Virus record (IMG/VR): IMGVR_UViG_3300005289_000052
Location: 1 to 64,000 of that record
Length of the DNA: 64,000 nucleotides
Direction: 5' to 3' (one strand)
From: a virus
The notes under the pieces were generated by a model that was not told the origin of the DNA, ran no database searches, and saw nothing but the letters and a program-made list of their open reading frames with translations. The position numbers were made by a program, and so were the translations under genes. Below are positions 24,638 to 33,945 of the stretch, piece after piece (positions within the stretch are counted from its first letter, which is position 1; each line of letters starts with the position of its first letter).

Positions 24638-27160
24638 ATGGCCGCGACCTATACTTACCCATTTGACCCCACCGGTTCCGCGACTACGAACGCCGTTGCT
24701 AACGAGCGGCACGTACTGTCACCCCCGGCGTGGACAGACTTTTACTTCATCGTTCCGAAGTTTGCACCTTACTTTCGGGACTCGCTCCGGGTAATCCATC
24801 GTCCTTCCGGCAAGCTGTTGGTCGAAGGGCAAGATTACCACTGCACCCACTACTTCCACGCAGCGTCTCATGGCGTGGCTCGTCGGGTGTATGGTTCGAT
24901 CACGTTCTTGGACAAGACCCTCACCGGTGTTGCCGAGATCAGCTATCAGACCATCGGTGGCGACTGGATTCTGGATGCTTCGGCTGACCTCACCCGTCTG
25001 ACCAACACCCAGCTCAACCCGCGCATCACTACTTGGGAACAAGTGGTCGACGTGCCGTATCAATTCCCACCGATCGATCACGAGTGGAACCTCGAAGACC
25101 TCAAGGGCGTTGAAGCCATCCTCCCGATCCTGGAAGAGATGACCGAAGCGATCCGTGAGTCTGCTGGTAGCGACTTCGCGCTTCACATCAACGACAAGAA
25201 CAACCCTCACAACGTCACCAAGGCGCAAGTAGGGTTGGACCAAGTTCAGAACTTCCCATTGGCGAACATCTCCGAGGCGCAACAAGCCACGGTGAACACT
25301 CGCTACATGACGCCTGTTCGCACCAAGAACTTTGTCGACTTCTACGTTGTACCGTTGCTCGACGCCCACAAGAACGATCTGAACAACCCGCACTCCACTA
25401 CTAAGGCACAAGTCGGCCTGGGTAGCGTCCAGAACTACGGCATGGCAACTCAAGCCGAAGCCGAAGCTGGTTTGGTAGCTAACAAATACATGACCCCGCT
25501 GCAAACTAAGCAGGCGATTGAAGCGTTGGCGAATGCGGGACTTGCGACCCACATTGCAGACAAGTCGAACCCTCACGGAACCACGAAGGCTCAGGTTGGT
25601 CTGGCTCTGGTAGAAAACTTCCCATTGGCTACCGCTGCGGAGGCACAAGCTGCTTCTCGTAACGATCGCTACATGACTCCGTTGACTACTGCTTCGGCAA
25701 TCAACACGTTGGTTGGCGAGTCTCTGACTCTGCACATCAATGCCACCAACAACCCACACATGGTTAACAAAACCCAAGTGGGTCTGGGAAGTGTACTGAA
25801 CTACGGGATTGCTGCGGAAGCTGATGCTGCTGCCGGTACTCGTAACGACTTGTACATGACCCCGTTGATGACCAAGAAGGCTATCGAGTCTCTGGCCACT
25901 GGTTCCATCGCATCTCACTTGGCTGACGACCAAAACCCCCACGCCACTACCAAAGCTCAAGTAGGTTTGGGTAGCGTGCAGAACTTCCCAATCGCTAACG
26001 TGACGGAAGCTCAACAGGGTACGTCGAACATTCGCTATATGACCCCACTGTTGGTGGCCGCTGCGATTGAAGCCCGCGTTGGTGAGTCTGGTGTGGCTGC
26101 TCACATCAGTGACTACAACAACCCACACAGAGTGACTGCTGCACAAGTAGGTGCTCCAACTACCGCTGCGATGAACACTGCGCTGCTGAGTAAGCTGGAT
26201 GCAACTGCCCAAGCTAAAGACTCTGCTTTGCTGGCTGGTCAAACTGTAGATCAGATCATCGCTGCTGCTGGTGGTGTGAAAGCACCTGACTCGGCTAAAC
26301 TCGATGGCAAAACCTACAGCGAAGTACTCGCCGCTGCTGCCCTCCAGAAAGCTCCTGACAGCGCCAAGCTCGACGGTAAGACTCTGGCCGAAGTGATCGC
26401 ACAAGCGAACGCCGATGTTGGCAAGCAGGACGTCGCTGTCCAGTACATCTTCGAAGAGGTGTCTAACGACGCCGAAACGTGGGTGCGGTTGGGTCAAACC
26501 GGGTACACGCCTGAACAGTCCGTTACTGACGTGGTCTTGATGATCAGCGGTGCAACCCGTACTGACGGTACGCCGGAAGCAGCCAGCACGGTAATTGTTC
26601 GAATGGCGTCCCACGGTGGTTCTGGTGCTGCTGTCAACATCACCTCATCGGCCACTCCTTCGTACTCGTTGATTCGTCAGCAAATGCCAAACGCCACTGC
26701 TGCATTGTGGTTGAAAACGGCAGTAGGTTGCGGCCCTGTAAGTGTCACAGTACTGTCTGGTAAAGAGTTCTGGACCTACGACGTGGAAGCAGACAACGAC
26801 ATTGCAGCCCCTGTGGGTGGTGGCGTTACCATTCCTGTCAATAGCTACGCATCGTCCGGTCTCGTCCCACTGACTGCGGTGAATGAACAGGTCACGATCG
26901 GTGCCGGTACCGCTAAGTTCTACCGCCTGAACTCATTGGTTCCTGACATCACCAAGGTCAACGTCCCTGGTGCCAAAGTCGAGGTGCGGGTACTGGACCA
27001 AGTGGTTGGTTCTTCGACTAACGGTCGTTGGATTGACTCTGAGGCTCTGATCTTGACGTCGATTGCTACTGCAACCGCCAGTGACCAGCGCGTGTGGCTC
27101 AACAACCTCTCCGACAGTGCACTCACCGTGTACGTCCGTGTGGAGATTCCTCAATTCTAA
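24638..27160 (+). CDS. Tail fibre protein with 61-residue repeats (fibre 1)
   Basis: 840 residues. Residues 1-110 form an N-terminal domain with YPFDPTG and GQDYH segments that matches the start of the fibre at 30157 and is probably the attachment module. Residues 183-505 hold six copies of a repeat with the core NNPHxxTKAQVGL and the end RYMTPL, as in the Phage_fiber_2 repeat of long tail fibres. Residues 520-600 have Ala-rich repeats (APDSAKLDGKT). The C-terminal 230 residues are a unique beta-rich head, probably receptor-binding. The start has GAGGAG upstream. Confidence 0.85.
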   Translation: MAATYTYPFDPTGSATTNAVANERHVLSPPAWTDFYFIVPKFAPYFRDSLRVIHRPSGKLLVEGQDYHCTHYFHAASHGVARRVYGSITFLDKTLTGVAEISYQTIGGDWILDASADLTRLTNTQLNPRITTWEQVVDVPYQFPPIDHEWNLEDLKGVEAILPILEEMTEAIRESAGSDFALHINDKNNPHNVTKAQVGLDQVQNFPLANISEAQQATVNTRYMTPVRTKNFVDFYVVPLLDAHKNDLNNPHSTTKAQVGLGSVQNYGMATQAEAEAGLVANKYMTPLQTKQAIEALANAGLATHIADKSNPHGTTKAQVGLALVENFPLATAAEAQAASRNDRYMTPLTTASAINTLVGESLTLHINATNNPHMVNKTQVGLGSVLNYGIAAEADAAAGTRNDLYMTPLMTKKAIESLATGSIASHLADDQNPHATTKAQVGLGSVQNFPIANVTEAQQGTSNIRYMTPLLVAAAIEARVGESGVAAHISDYNNPHRVTAAQVGAPTTAAMNTALLSKLDATAQAKDSALLAGQTVDQIIAAAGGVKAPDSAKLDGKTYSEVLAAAALQKAPDSAKLDGKTLAEVIAQANADVGKQDVAVQYIFEEVSNDAETWVRLGQTGYTPEQSVTDVVLMISGATRTDGTPEAASTVIVRMASHGGSGAAVNITSSATPSYSLIRQQMPNATAALWLKTAVGCGPVSVTVLSGKEFWTYDVEADNDIAAPVGGGVTIPVNSYASSGLVPLTAVNEQVTIGAGTAKFYRLNSLVPDITKVNVPGAKVEVRVLDQVVGSSTNGRWIDSEALILTSIATATASDQRVWLNNLSDSALTVYVRVEIPQF
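25184..26160 (+). repeat. Tandem 183-bp coding repeats in fibre 1
   Basis: The NNPH core codons start at 25199, 25382, 25565, 25748, 25931 and 26117, a period of 183 bases (186 for the last interval), i.e. 61 residues. Confidence 0.85.
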
Positions 27161-27168
27161 GGTGAACC

Positions 27169-30141
27169 ATGGCTAACCTGTCGTTAAGCGTTGAACCGGG
27201 GTACTACCTCGAAGCGCAACATGCCAATTGGGTACTCAGCTCTGAAGTTGACTTCATCAGCTTTGCACTCAACGGTGCACAACCTGCCCTGTCGAAGTAC
27301 ATCGCTTACGACACCCTGAATCCTGCTAACCCATTTATCGCCGTTACGGAAGACGGCACTGGGCGAGTGGTGTACGACGGTGGGTTTCCTAAGTTCTACA
27401 ACACCTTCGCTCCTGCGGCTGGACTTGATCCATTGTTCAGCCTAGAGTTCCGAGGGACCACCGCTGGTAACACGTCGGGTACGAACTTTTTCTACTACGA
27501 CATGTTCTGTGATACCAAGGTGACCATCGCAGCCGGTGACAAGCTGGTATACGACATCTGGACTAACGATGCTAACGCTCGTGTCGGTCTGGATGGCGTT
27601 ACCGCCAATGACCCAGCGACATTCCGTTACGCTTTGCGTGACTGGATCGATCAGACCAACCGTATCAAGGATCAGAACGGTTTGGGTTGTCACCCCGCTA
27701 CGGACCTTTCGGCTTACGCGTTGAACAAGTGGTATCACCGCGAGTTTGACCTCACTCTGTGTGCCGGTTACCGCTTCGATAAGTGGTCATTGGCTTACGA
27801 GGGTGAGAAGGCCGGTACGTTCTACACCCGGTTCAAAGAGGTGTACATCCTGGACAAGAACGGGAAGGTGAAAGCCACCCTGTTCAAGGACAAGATCCTG
27901 ATCGCCAACTCTGCAAACATTGAGGGTGGTGCATCGGGGTATACGAACATCTCCAAGACTATCTACGATCCACGTTCTCACCTGAACGCTGCTTTCAAGT
28001 ATCTGTTCAACGCCATCCGTTGGGTGTCGAAGACTTCGATGTTGGAGGCAGGGGTCAAGAAGATCCTGATCTTGGGTGACTCCTCTGGTGCGTCGAACTA
28101 CAAGGTCAAAGGTACGGCTTCCACTGACTTCTTTACCAGTTTGACCAACCTCTGTACGGCGGTTGGTTTTACTCCCACGTTTAAAGACGTGACGGACTAC
28201 GCTGGTGGGTTGTTGAATGCTACCTTGGCTGAGATGAACCAGTACGACTGTGTGTTGCTGATGGGCTCACAGAGCGGTACAGGTGCACTGATCACCACGT
28301 CGATGATTCAGGACATCCAGACCTACCGGCAACAAGGCGGTGGGATTATCATGATCACTGACCATGGTAACGATGTTCCCAACATCGGTGCTGCTTACCC
28401 ACCAAGTACGAGTACTGCGTTCTTCCACATGGTGAACGCCGTAGCAGTCAACTTCGGTGCATGGTTCTCGGGTAACTTCGACCGAGTACCAGTGAACGTT
28501 GGGTTCCTTCGCACCAACTACGGGGATCACCCTCTGTACGATGGCATGGAGAATACCGAGTCTATTGCTGCGGGCGGTTCTGAATCCAAGGTGATCATCA
28601 CCAACCCTCCACAGTATCGAGATCCTGTTCCTCCCATCGACATCTCTAAGCAAGGGGTGAATACGGTCAAGGTCATGGCTTTGTTGAAAAACGGCACCAT
28701 GGAGGCTTACAGCTTTGTCTATGTGATTGCCACTGGACAGTTGCTCAAGTTCCTTGATCCTGATGGCGTAGAGATCAACGCCCTGCCTGCCTCGTTCTCC
28801 TCTAAGGTGGACTTCAACGTTGAGGTAGTGGGTGCTGGTCTGGGTACGATTCAAGGGGACATCCAGCTCAACGGTAAAACGGTGGGTAAGTTGGCCTACA
28901 GTGATTCTGAGGGGAGTTCGCAAGCGTGGATGGCAGGTGGTTCTAACCAACTGTTCGTTAACAAAGGCGACGTCTTTACCGCTCGGATTACCAGTCCGTT
29001 CCAGTTCACGCGTAACTTGCCTGTCAATCGGTATCAGCCTAACCTCACGGGTTTGGTCACGGTGCCTGCGGTGGTGAAAGCCATGCGTGCTGATGGGTTC
29101 GGAACCACTGAGCACAACAAAGTGGTGAACGCTGGCATTCGTCAGATGAACTTGGAGTACTCGCATCTTCAATACTTGCCTAAGGGTGACTACGCACGGG
29201 ACATCATCCAGTTGCGTTCATTCTTTGGTAGCCAGTTGGAGAAGCCAGGACAACAGGTTTACATCTACCAGACGTTGGCTCAAGCCCAAGAAGCAATGGG
29301 GCGGTTGACTCCTCCTTCGGCTCGGGACGTGTTCAATACCTGGGACCGCTTCACCAACAACGAGTACTTCGTTGGCGGTGTGGGGGCTACGGGCGATGCC
29401 GCTGCTTGGCAGTGGAACGATGCGTTAGGTGCTGCGGTGCAACCGTTGAACACGGCAACGTGGAACGGCTTCATCTCTCCTGACGTGGTGGACAACTACG
29501 AACTGGATGTGGTGATCAAGTCGGACAACGCGGACGATGACTCCAACGGTCTGGTGTTGGCGTTGAATCGCGATGGTGGAATCAACCACCGTTTGATCGT
29601 AGCGTTGAACCAAGGGGGTAACTCTCCTGCGGCTTCTCACTCGATCGGGATCTACAGTGGCGCAACTACCCAACACCTGGTCTTGAATGACTTCGCTGGA
29701 CGTAAGTCCAACGCAGCGTTCCCAACTGATGGTGGATGGCGTGGGAAGTTCAGCCGTGTGAAAGTTACGCGGTCAGGCAACTACTTCAAAGTGTTGGCCA
29801 GTCAGTGGAACTCGCTTATCTTGGACCCTGCGTCCTTGATGGAATTGACACTGAACGACACCGCACTGCAAGCACAGTTCAAAGGGGCTAAGCCCTGGGG
29901 TTTCATCAACCTCTCGCAAGCACAGTCCTACTTCACCCTGCGCGGCTATAAAGGCGGTCCTCTGAAGGACGTAGTGGTGGTTGGTGCGACTGGCGCTGTG
30001 TATTACTACACCAACGGGGGTTGGGCTTTGATTCCCGGTACGACTGCTAAGGATGTCTTCGGATACCCTCGCAAGCTTACGAACCCAGAAACTGGTGCGT
30101 CGTTCATGGTTAACGCGAACGGCACGATCACCGCACTTTGA
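27169..30141 (+). CDS. Large tail fibre or tailspike-like protein (fibre 2)
   Basis: 990 residues; nine bases after fibre 1. The first 290 residues are beta-rich. Residues about 294-420 form an alpha/beta segment (KKILILGDSSG, YDCVLLMGSQSG, GGGIIMITDHG). Its strand order resembles glutamine-amidotransferase/ThuA-like or flavodoxin-like folds, unusual in a fibre. Residues about 720-905 look like a LamG/concanavalin-like beta-sandwich (NYELDVVIKSDNADDD, GNYFKVLASQWNS). The C-terminus is a short beta tip. It may bind or process surface glycans; that is inference. Confidence 0.7.
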   Translation: MANLSLSVEPGYYLEAQHANWVLSSEVDFISFALNGAQPALSKYIAYDTLNPANPFIAVTEDGTGRVVYDGGFPKFYNTFAPAAGLDPLFSLEFRGTTAGNTSGTNFFYYDMFCDTKVTIAAGDKLVYDIWTNDANARVGLDGVTANDPATFRYALRDWIDQTNRIKDQNGLGCHPATDLSAYALNKWYHREFDLTLCAGYRFDKWSLAYEGEKAGTFYTRFKEVYILDKNGKVKATLFKDKILIANSANIEGGASGYTNISKTIYDPRSHLNAAFKYLFNAIRWVSKTSMLEAGVKKILILGDSSGASNYKVKGTASTDFFTSLTNLCTAVGFTPTFKDVTDYAGGLLNATLAEMNQYDCVLLMGSQSGTGALITTSMIQDIQTYRQQGGGIIMITDHGNDVPNIGAAYPPSTSTAFFHMVNAVAVNFGAWFSGNFDRVPVNVGFLRTNYGDHPLYDGMENTESIAAGGSESKVIITNPPQYRDPVPPIDISKQGVNTVKVMALLKNGTMEAYSFVYVIATGQLLKFLDPDGVEINALPASFSSKVDFNVEVVGAGLGTIQGDIQLNGKTVGKLAYSDSEGSSQAWMAGGSNQLFVNKGDVFTARITSPFQFTRNLPVNRYQPNLTGLVTVPAVVKAMRADGFGTTEHNKVVNAGIRQMNLEYSHLQYLPKGDYARDIIQLRSFFGSQLEKPGQQVYIYQTLAQAQEAMGRLTPPSARDVFNTWDRFTNNEYFVGGVGATGDAAAWQWNDALGAAVQPLNTATWNGFISPDVVDNYELDVVIKSDNADDDSNGLVLALNRDGGINHRLIVALNQGGNSPAASHSIGIYSGATTQHLVLNDFAGRKSNAAFPTDGGWRGKFSRVKVTRSGNYFKVLASQWNSLILDPASLMELTLNDTALQAQFKGAKPWGFINLSQAQSYFTLRGYKGGPLKDVVVVGATGAVYYYTNGGWALIPGTTAKDVFGYPRKLTNPETGASFMVNANGTITAL

Positions 30142-30156
30142 TAAACAGGAAAGGTT

Positions 30157-31785
30157 ATGGGCACTATCATTGTTAAGTACCCGGAAGACCCGACGGGGAT
30201 CAACCCCAACAACCTGGTCATCAACGAGCCTCACGATCTTGGAGCAGGGCGCAATCGCGCCTTTGTTCCTAACTACGGTTCCTACTACACGGAGTCGATG
30301 ATCGTTACTGAGCTTGCGACCGGGCGGGTCCTCAAGAAGGGCGAGCACTACATCGCTGCACAGTTGCAACAAGAAGCCACGCTGGCGATGGACAAAGAGA
30401 TTTGTGCCGTTGTTGTCATCACTGACCCAAGCGTGCAAAACCAACTGCTGTTCACTTACCAAGTTGTTGGTGGTGTGTTCAGTACGTCGGTCTCTGCGTT
30501 GCAGAAAATGATCGAAGACCTCGATCTGGACGAACGGGCTGTTGAGTGGGGCGCCATCATTGGTAAGCCTACCGCATTCCCACCTGCTCCTCACCTTCAC
30601 GATATCGGCGACCTGTACGGTTTCGAATACCTCGTGGAAGCGTTGGATGCTCTGCGTAATGCTATCCTGATCGGCGACGAAGCCGCGCACGATGAATTGC
30701 GTCAGTACATCCAGTACGAGGATGGTCTCCTGCGTGCGTCGATTGCTGAGCTGAAAGGCCAGTTCGATGCTCACGCGCAGGACAAGAACAACCCGCACGG
30801 TACAACCAAAGCTCAGGTCGGACTCGGTTCGGTCGAGAACTACGGTATTGCTACCACCGCCGAGGCTCAGGCAGGCACTTCCAACGCGAAGTACATGACT
30901 CCTCTGCGTACTGCCGAAGCGATTGCTCAGCAAGCGTTGATTCCTCTGAACGCACACATTGCTGACAAGAACAACCCTCACCAAACCACCAAAGCCCAAG
31001 TTGGCTTAGGTAGTGTGGAGAACTACGGGGTTGCGACTACAGCAGAAGCACAAGCGGGTGTGAGTGACGTCAAGTACATGACGCCTTTGAAAACCAAAGA
31101 CGCCATTGCCCAACAAGCGCTCATCCCACTCAACGCTCACATCAACGATAAGAATAACCCCCACCAGACTACCAAAGCTCAGGTAGGGTTAGGCTCCGTT
31201 GAGAACTTTGCGTTGGCGACCACTGCGGAAGCCCAGGCGGGGACTTCGAACCTTAAGTACATGACACCTTTGCTCACTGCTCAGGCGATTGCACAGCAGG
31301 CTCTGATTCCCCTCAACAACCACATCGCGGATAAAAGCAACCCACACCAAACCACGAAGGCACAGGTTGGGTTGAGCGATGTAGACAACTTCGCAACGGC
31401 AACTACCGCAGAAGCTCAGGCTGGCGTTCTGAACACCAAGTTCATGACTCCCCTGCGGACCAAAGAAGCCATCGCCTTCCAAGTGGGTAACGCGCTGACT
31501 GCTCACTTGAACGACATGAACAACCCTCACAACACGACTAAAGCGCAAGTCGGTCTGAGTCTGATTCCTAACTCGATCACTCGTAGTCGGGCAACCAACT
31601 CTGACGGTTCGTTGCTTACTGCCGGGGGTATGTACGACCACGTCAACTCAGCAGACCACGATGCACGCTATGCACCGAAGAACACTGCGGGTGTAGATTG
31701 CTCTGTTCACTGGAACGGTAGTGGTGTGTACGTTTGGGGTGGTGGTGCTTGGCGTCAGGTATGGCCTGCTCAGTGGGCTGCGTAA
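30157..31785 (+). CDS. Tail fibre protein with 61-residue repeats (fibre 3)
   Basis: 542 residues. The N-terminal 115 residues match fibre 1 in order (YPEDPTG, NEPHDLG, GEHYIAA), so both probably attach at the same type of site. Residues 205-470 hold five near-identical 61-residue repeats (NNPHxTTKAQVGLGSVEN ... AEAQAG ... KYMTPL). The last 70 residues (SADHDARYAPKNTAG, VHWNGSGVYVWGGGAWR) form a small tip typical of phage fibres. It directly precedes the modification operon. Confidence 0.85.
   Translation: MGTIIVKYPEDPTGINPNNLVINEPHDLGAGRNRAFVPNYGSYYTESMIVTELATGRVLKKGEHYIAAQLQQEATLAMDKEICAVVVITDPSVQNQLLFTYQVVGGVFSTSVSALQKMIEDLDLDERAVEWGAIIGKPTAFPPAPHLHDIGDLYGFEYLVEALDALRNAILIGDEAAHDELRQYIQYEDGLLRASIAELKGQFDAHAQDKNNPHGTTKAQVGLGSVENYGIATTAEAQAGTSNAKYMTPLRTAEAIAQQALIPLNAHIADKNNPHQTTKAQVGLGSVENYGVATTAEAQAGVSDVKYMTPLKTKDAIAQQALIPLNAHINDKNNPHQTTKAQVGLGSVENFALATTAEAQAGTSNLKYMTPLLTAQAIAQQALIPLNNHIADKSNPHQTTKAQVGLSDVDNFATATTAEAQAGVLNTKFMTPLRTKEAIAFQVGNALTAHLNDMNNPHNTTKAQVGLSLIPNSITRSRATNSDGSLLTAGGMYDHVNSADHDARYAPKNTAGVDCSVHWNGSGVYVWGGGAWRQVWPAQWAA
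30768..31570 (+). repeat. Tandem 183-bp coding repeats in fibre 3
   Basis: Core codons start at 30787, 30970, 31153, 31336 and 31519, an exact 183-base period. The period equals that of fibre 1. Confidence 0.9.
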
Positions 31786-31803
31786 AAGTTTAGTGTAGAT
31801 GAC

Positions 31804-31824
31804 AATGGTATAGATTTTCTATAC
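31804..31824 (+). promoter_or_regulatory. Putative promoter/operator upstream of the modification operon
   Basis: AATGGTATAG (shared with 15877-15886) overlaps a perfect inverted repeat, GTATAGA TTT TCTATAC, about 15 bases before the first gene of the operon. It could be a promoter, an operator or an mRNA hairpin. Confidence 0.4.
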
Positions 31825-31838
31825 GTGGGTGAAAAGAA

Positions 31839-32345
31839 ATGGGTAATGTGAGTGGCTCTTTATTTGGCTGTATCACAGAGTCTACCCTACAGGTAGACGA
31901 CATCCTTAGTAGTCCTTACCCCTATGAGCAACAGCTTGTAAAGATTCTCACAGGGGACATTGTCATTGACGCTATGAGTGTTTCAGATGTCTTGGAACAC
32001 TCAGACAAGGTCATCAAGATTGAAGGGATCGAGAAACTCAATCGATCCCTGTACCAAGCTTGCAAAGACCTAGCAGAGGTTATGGAACATGATGGGCCTA
32101 TTACTTGCCATCTGTTCCTGTCTCCTGCTGGGGGTAAGAGCTTTCCTTGGCACGATGATCCCGACGACGTGTACCTGTACATGGTCGAGGGTGCTAAAAC
32201 TATGGCTGTGGGCAACGAAGTCCATAAGCTGACCAAGTGGGACCATCTCTTCATTCCACGAGGCACGCAACATAGAGCTGTGAACTATCACGCCTCGAAG
32301 ATGCTAAGCTTTGGGTTGGAGCGATTCATTGCTGAGAAGCTCTGA
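31839..32345 (+). CDS. JmjC/cupin-like Fe(II)-dependent protein
   Basis: 168 residues. Residues 103-150 read PWHDDPDDVYLYMVEGAKTM ... LFIPRGTQHRAVNY. H105-x-D107 and H145 give the HxD...H metal triad of JmjC/cupin oxygenases, and the FIPRGTQH segment is typical of this fold. It is shorter than most JmjC hydroxylases, and the first 90 residues are helical and unrecognised. It is the first gene of the run that continues into six radical SAM genes; its stop overlaps the next start. A hydroxylase acting on a peptide or protein is the simplest reading. Confidence 0.65.
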   Translation: MGNVSGSLFGCITESTLQVDDILSSPYPYEQQLVKILTGDIVIDAMSVSDVLEHSDKVIKIEGIEKLNRSLYQACKDLAEVMEHDGPITCHLFLSPAGGKSFPWHDDPDDVYLYMVEGAKTMAVGNEVHKLTKWDHLFIPRGTQHRAVNYHASKMLSFGLERFIAEKL

Positions 32346-33379
32346 TGACCAAAACTATTTACGTCAAAACCACCGGTACCTGTAACCTTGCGTGCAAGCA
32401 TTGCTTCACCAACGGCAAGAACGGTGATCGTACCCAATTTGATCCAGTGCAGTTCGGTGACTGGATTGAAGAGTACATGTCCAAACACCCTAAAGGGACC
32501 GAGTACCACCTCGAGTTCCATGGTGGTGAACCCTTCCTTGTTCCACTCCCTAAGCTGATCCAGCTCGCGGATCGTTTTTATGACCGTGACGGGGTGTCGA
32601 TGTGCGCCAACAGCAACTTGACGTTTAAGTTGACTGAGGAACTCATCGCCTTTATTAAGCATTACTTCTACGGACACATTGGCACCAGTTGGGACCACTG
32701 GATTCGTTGGGGTAATCAAAAACAGTTTGACCTTTGGCGGTCGAACTTGAAAACCTTGCGTGAGCGTGATGTCTGCATCTATCTCAAGGTGTCGGTGAGT
32801 CGTGAGTTGATCAAGACCACACCGGACTGGTTCTTGGACCAGATCGAAAGCTTTGGGGTAACTGAGGTTTCGTTGGAGCGTCTAACGATGGACGGCAGTG
32901 CCAACGAGAACTTGGACATCTTCCCTAACAACGAGGAACAGGACAACTGGTACCTCGAGCTGTACAAGCGATACAAGCAACGCAAACTCAACTTCAAGAT
33001 CCGAACCCTCGACATCCTTGAGCAGAAGCTTAAGTACAACGTGGTGAAGGTGGACACCAACTGTCGCAACTGTGAACAGAATCTGGTGACCATCAACTCT
33101 AACGGGACTTTGGGTGGTTGTCCGAACGTGGCCTCTGCAAGACAGCATGCTCGTTTGGAAGAAGGGGCTGATGCGTTTCTCTCCTCGGATGCTCGGGTAG
33201 AAGAGATCGCTAAGGAATTGACTTGGGGTGATGGTTGCTTGAACTGTGACGTGTTCGACTTATGCGGTGGGGATTGCCATCGCTTGCCTTGGCAGAAGGG
33301 TCGCTGTGGTGGCCTTAAGAACACGCTGAGGTATTTGTCGGGCCGTTCCACACAATCCAATTTGATCCTGAAGGTGTGA
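32345..33379 (+). CDS. Radical SAM enzyme with SPASM-like C-terminus (rSAM 1)
   Basis: 344 residues. The CxxxCxxC cluster site is C13, C17, C20 (TCNLACKHC), followed by GGEP near residue 62. The C-terminus has a Cys-rich region (CRNCEQ ... GGCPN ... CLNCDVFDLCGGDC) like SPASM auxiliary-cluster domains, which bind extra 4Fe-4S clusters in peptide-modifying enzymes. The gene starts in an overlap with the JmjC-like gene and ends two bases before the Cys/His-tailed protein, which is therefore its most likely substrate. The exact reaction cannot be told from sequence. Confidence 0.8.
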   Translation: MTKTIYVKTTGTCNLACKHCFTNGKNGDRTQFDPVQFGDWIEEYMSKHPKGTEYHLEFHGGEPFLVPLPKLIQLADRFYDRDGVSMCANSNLTFKLTEELIAFIKHYFYGHIGTSWDHWIRWGNQKQFDLWRSNLKTLRERDVCIYLKVSVSRELIKTTPDWFLDQIESFGVTEVSLERLTMDGSANENLDIFPNNEEQDNWYLELYKRYKQRKLNFKIRTLDILEQKLKYNVVKVDTNCRNCEQNLVTINSNGTLGGCPNVASARQHARLEEGADAFLSSDARVEEIAKELTWGDGCLNCDVFDLCGGDCHRLPWQKGRCGGLKNTLRYLSGRSTQSNLILKV

Positions 33380-33380
33380 A

Positions 33381-33935
33381 ATGACGGACATTACAAGACA
33401 GATGGTCGCTGACCAAGCGAACGCTGTGATTCGAGGGAACGCCAACGCCGGTATCTCGTGGGGGACGAACAGCTTCCCTGCTGGTGCCCTGGCTGGTTGG
33501 TTTGGTGGGTCGACTGCGGGTAACCCCGTAGCCCTCAGTGCTGGTAGCATTGCTGCTGGCAACCTTTCGGCATCGAACGTGTCAGCGGTACTGCGTAACT
33601 TCACCAACCAGTTTGCTGCGATTCGTCGTACGCGGATTGTGGTTTATTACGCTAAGAACTGGGGTGAGGATTACATCTACTCCGGTGTTGATGTGCGCGT
33701 GGACTCTACGGCTATTGCCTATACGGCGTATCCTGCTGGCAGTCCCGGTAACAACGCAGCACTCCCTGGCTTGGCGGCAGGGGCCACTGCCTCGTGGGGT
33801 AATATGGCGGCGTGTATCAACAACCTGTGGGCACAGTACAACGAGATGTGTCGTAACACCACGTTGACACTGACCAACACCATCTGTCACTCGAGCTGCC
33901 ACGACAACTGTCACTGCAACCGTGGGCGTCGTTAA
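33381..33935 (+). CDS. Gly/Ala-rich protein with CHxxCHxxCHC tail, candidate modified precursor
   Basis: 184 residues. Residues 1-80 are Gly/Ala/Asn-rich. Residues 85-120 are beta-like (RIVVYYAKNWGEDYIYSGVDV). The last 16 residues contain C169, C173, C177 and C179, each of the first three followed by His (CHSSCHDNCHC), then NRGRR. Four-residue Cys spacing recalls CXXX-repeat peptides linked to radical SAM maturases. It starts two bases after rSAM 1. It may be a ribosomally made, post-translationally modified peptide precursor, a modified fibre tip, or a metal-binding protein. No homolog recognised. Confidence 0.6.
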   Translation: MTDITRQMVADQANAVIRGNANAGISWGTNSFPAGALAGWFGGSTAGNPVALSAGSIAAGNLSASNVSAVLRNFTNQFAAIRRTRIVVYYAKNWGEDYIYSGVDVRVDSTAIAYTAYPAGSPGNNAALPGLAAGATASWGNMAACINNLWAQYNEMCRNTTLTLTNTICHSSCHDNCHCNRGRR

Positions 33936-33945
33936 GGAGTCCTCA

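Noticed and set aside
24719-26614. Open frame of 631 residues on the minus strand opposite fibre 1
   Set aside because: Produced by the repeat structure and codon bias of the fibre gene; it contains repeated shadow motifs and no start signal.
33885-33935. Zinc finger interpretation of the CHxxCHxxCHC tail
   Set aside because: The spacing does not match a common zinc finger (no pair of CxxC or HxxxH at the right distance), although metal binding cannot be excluded.
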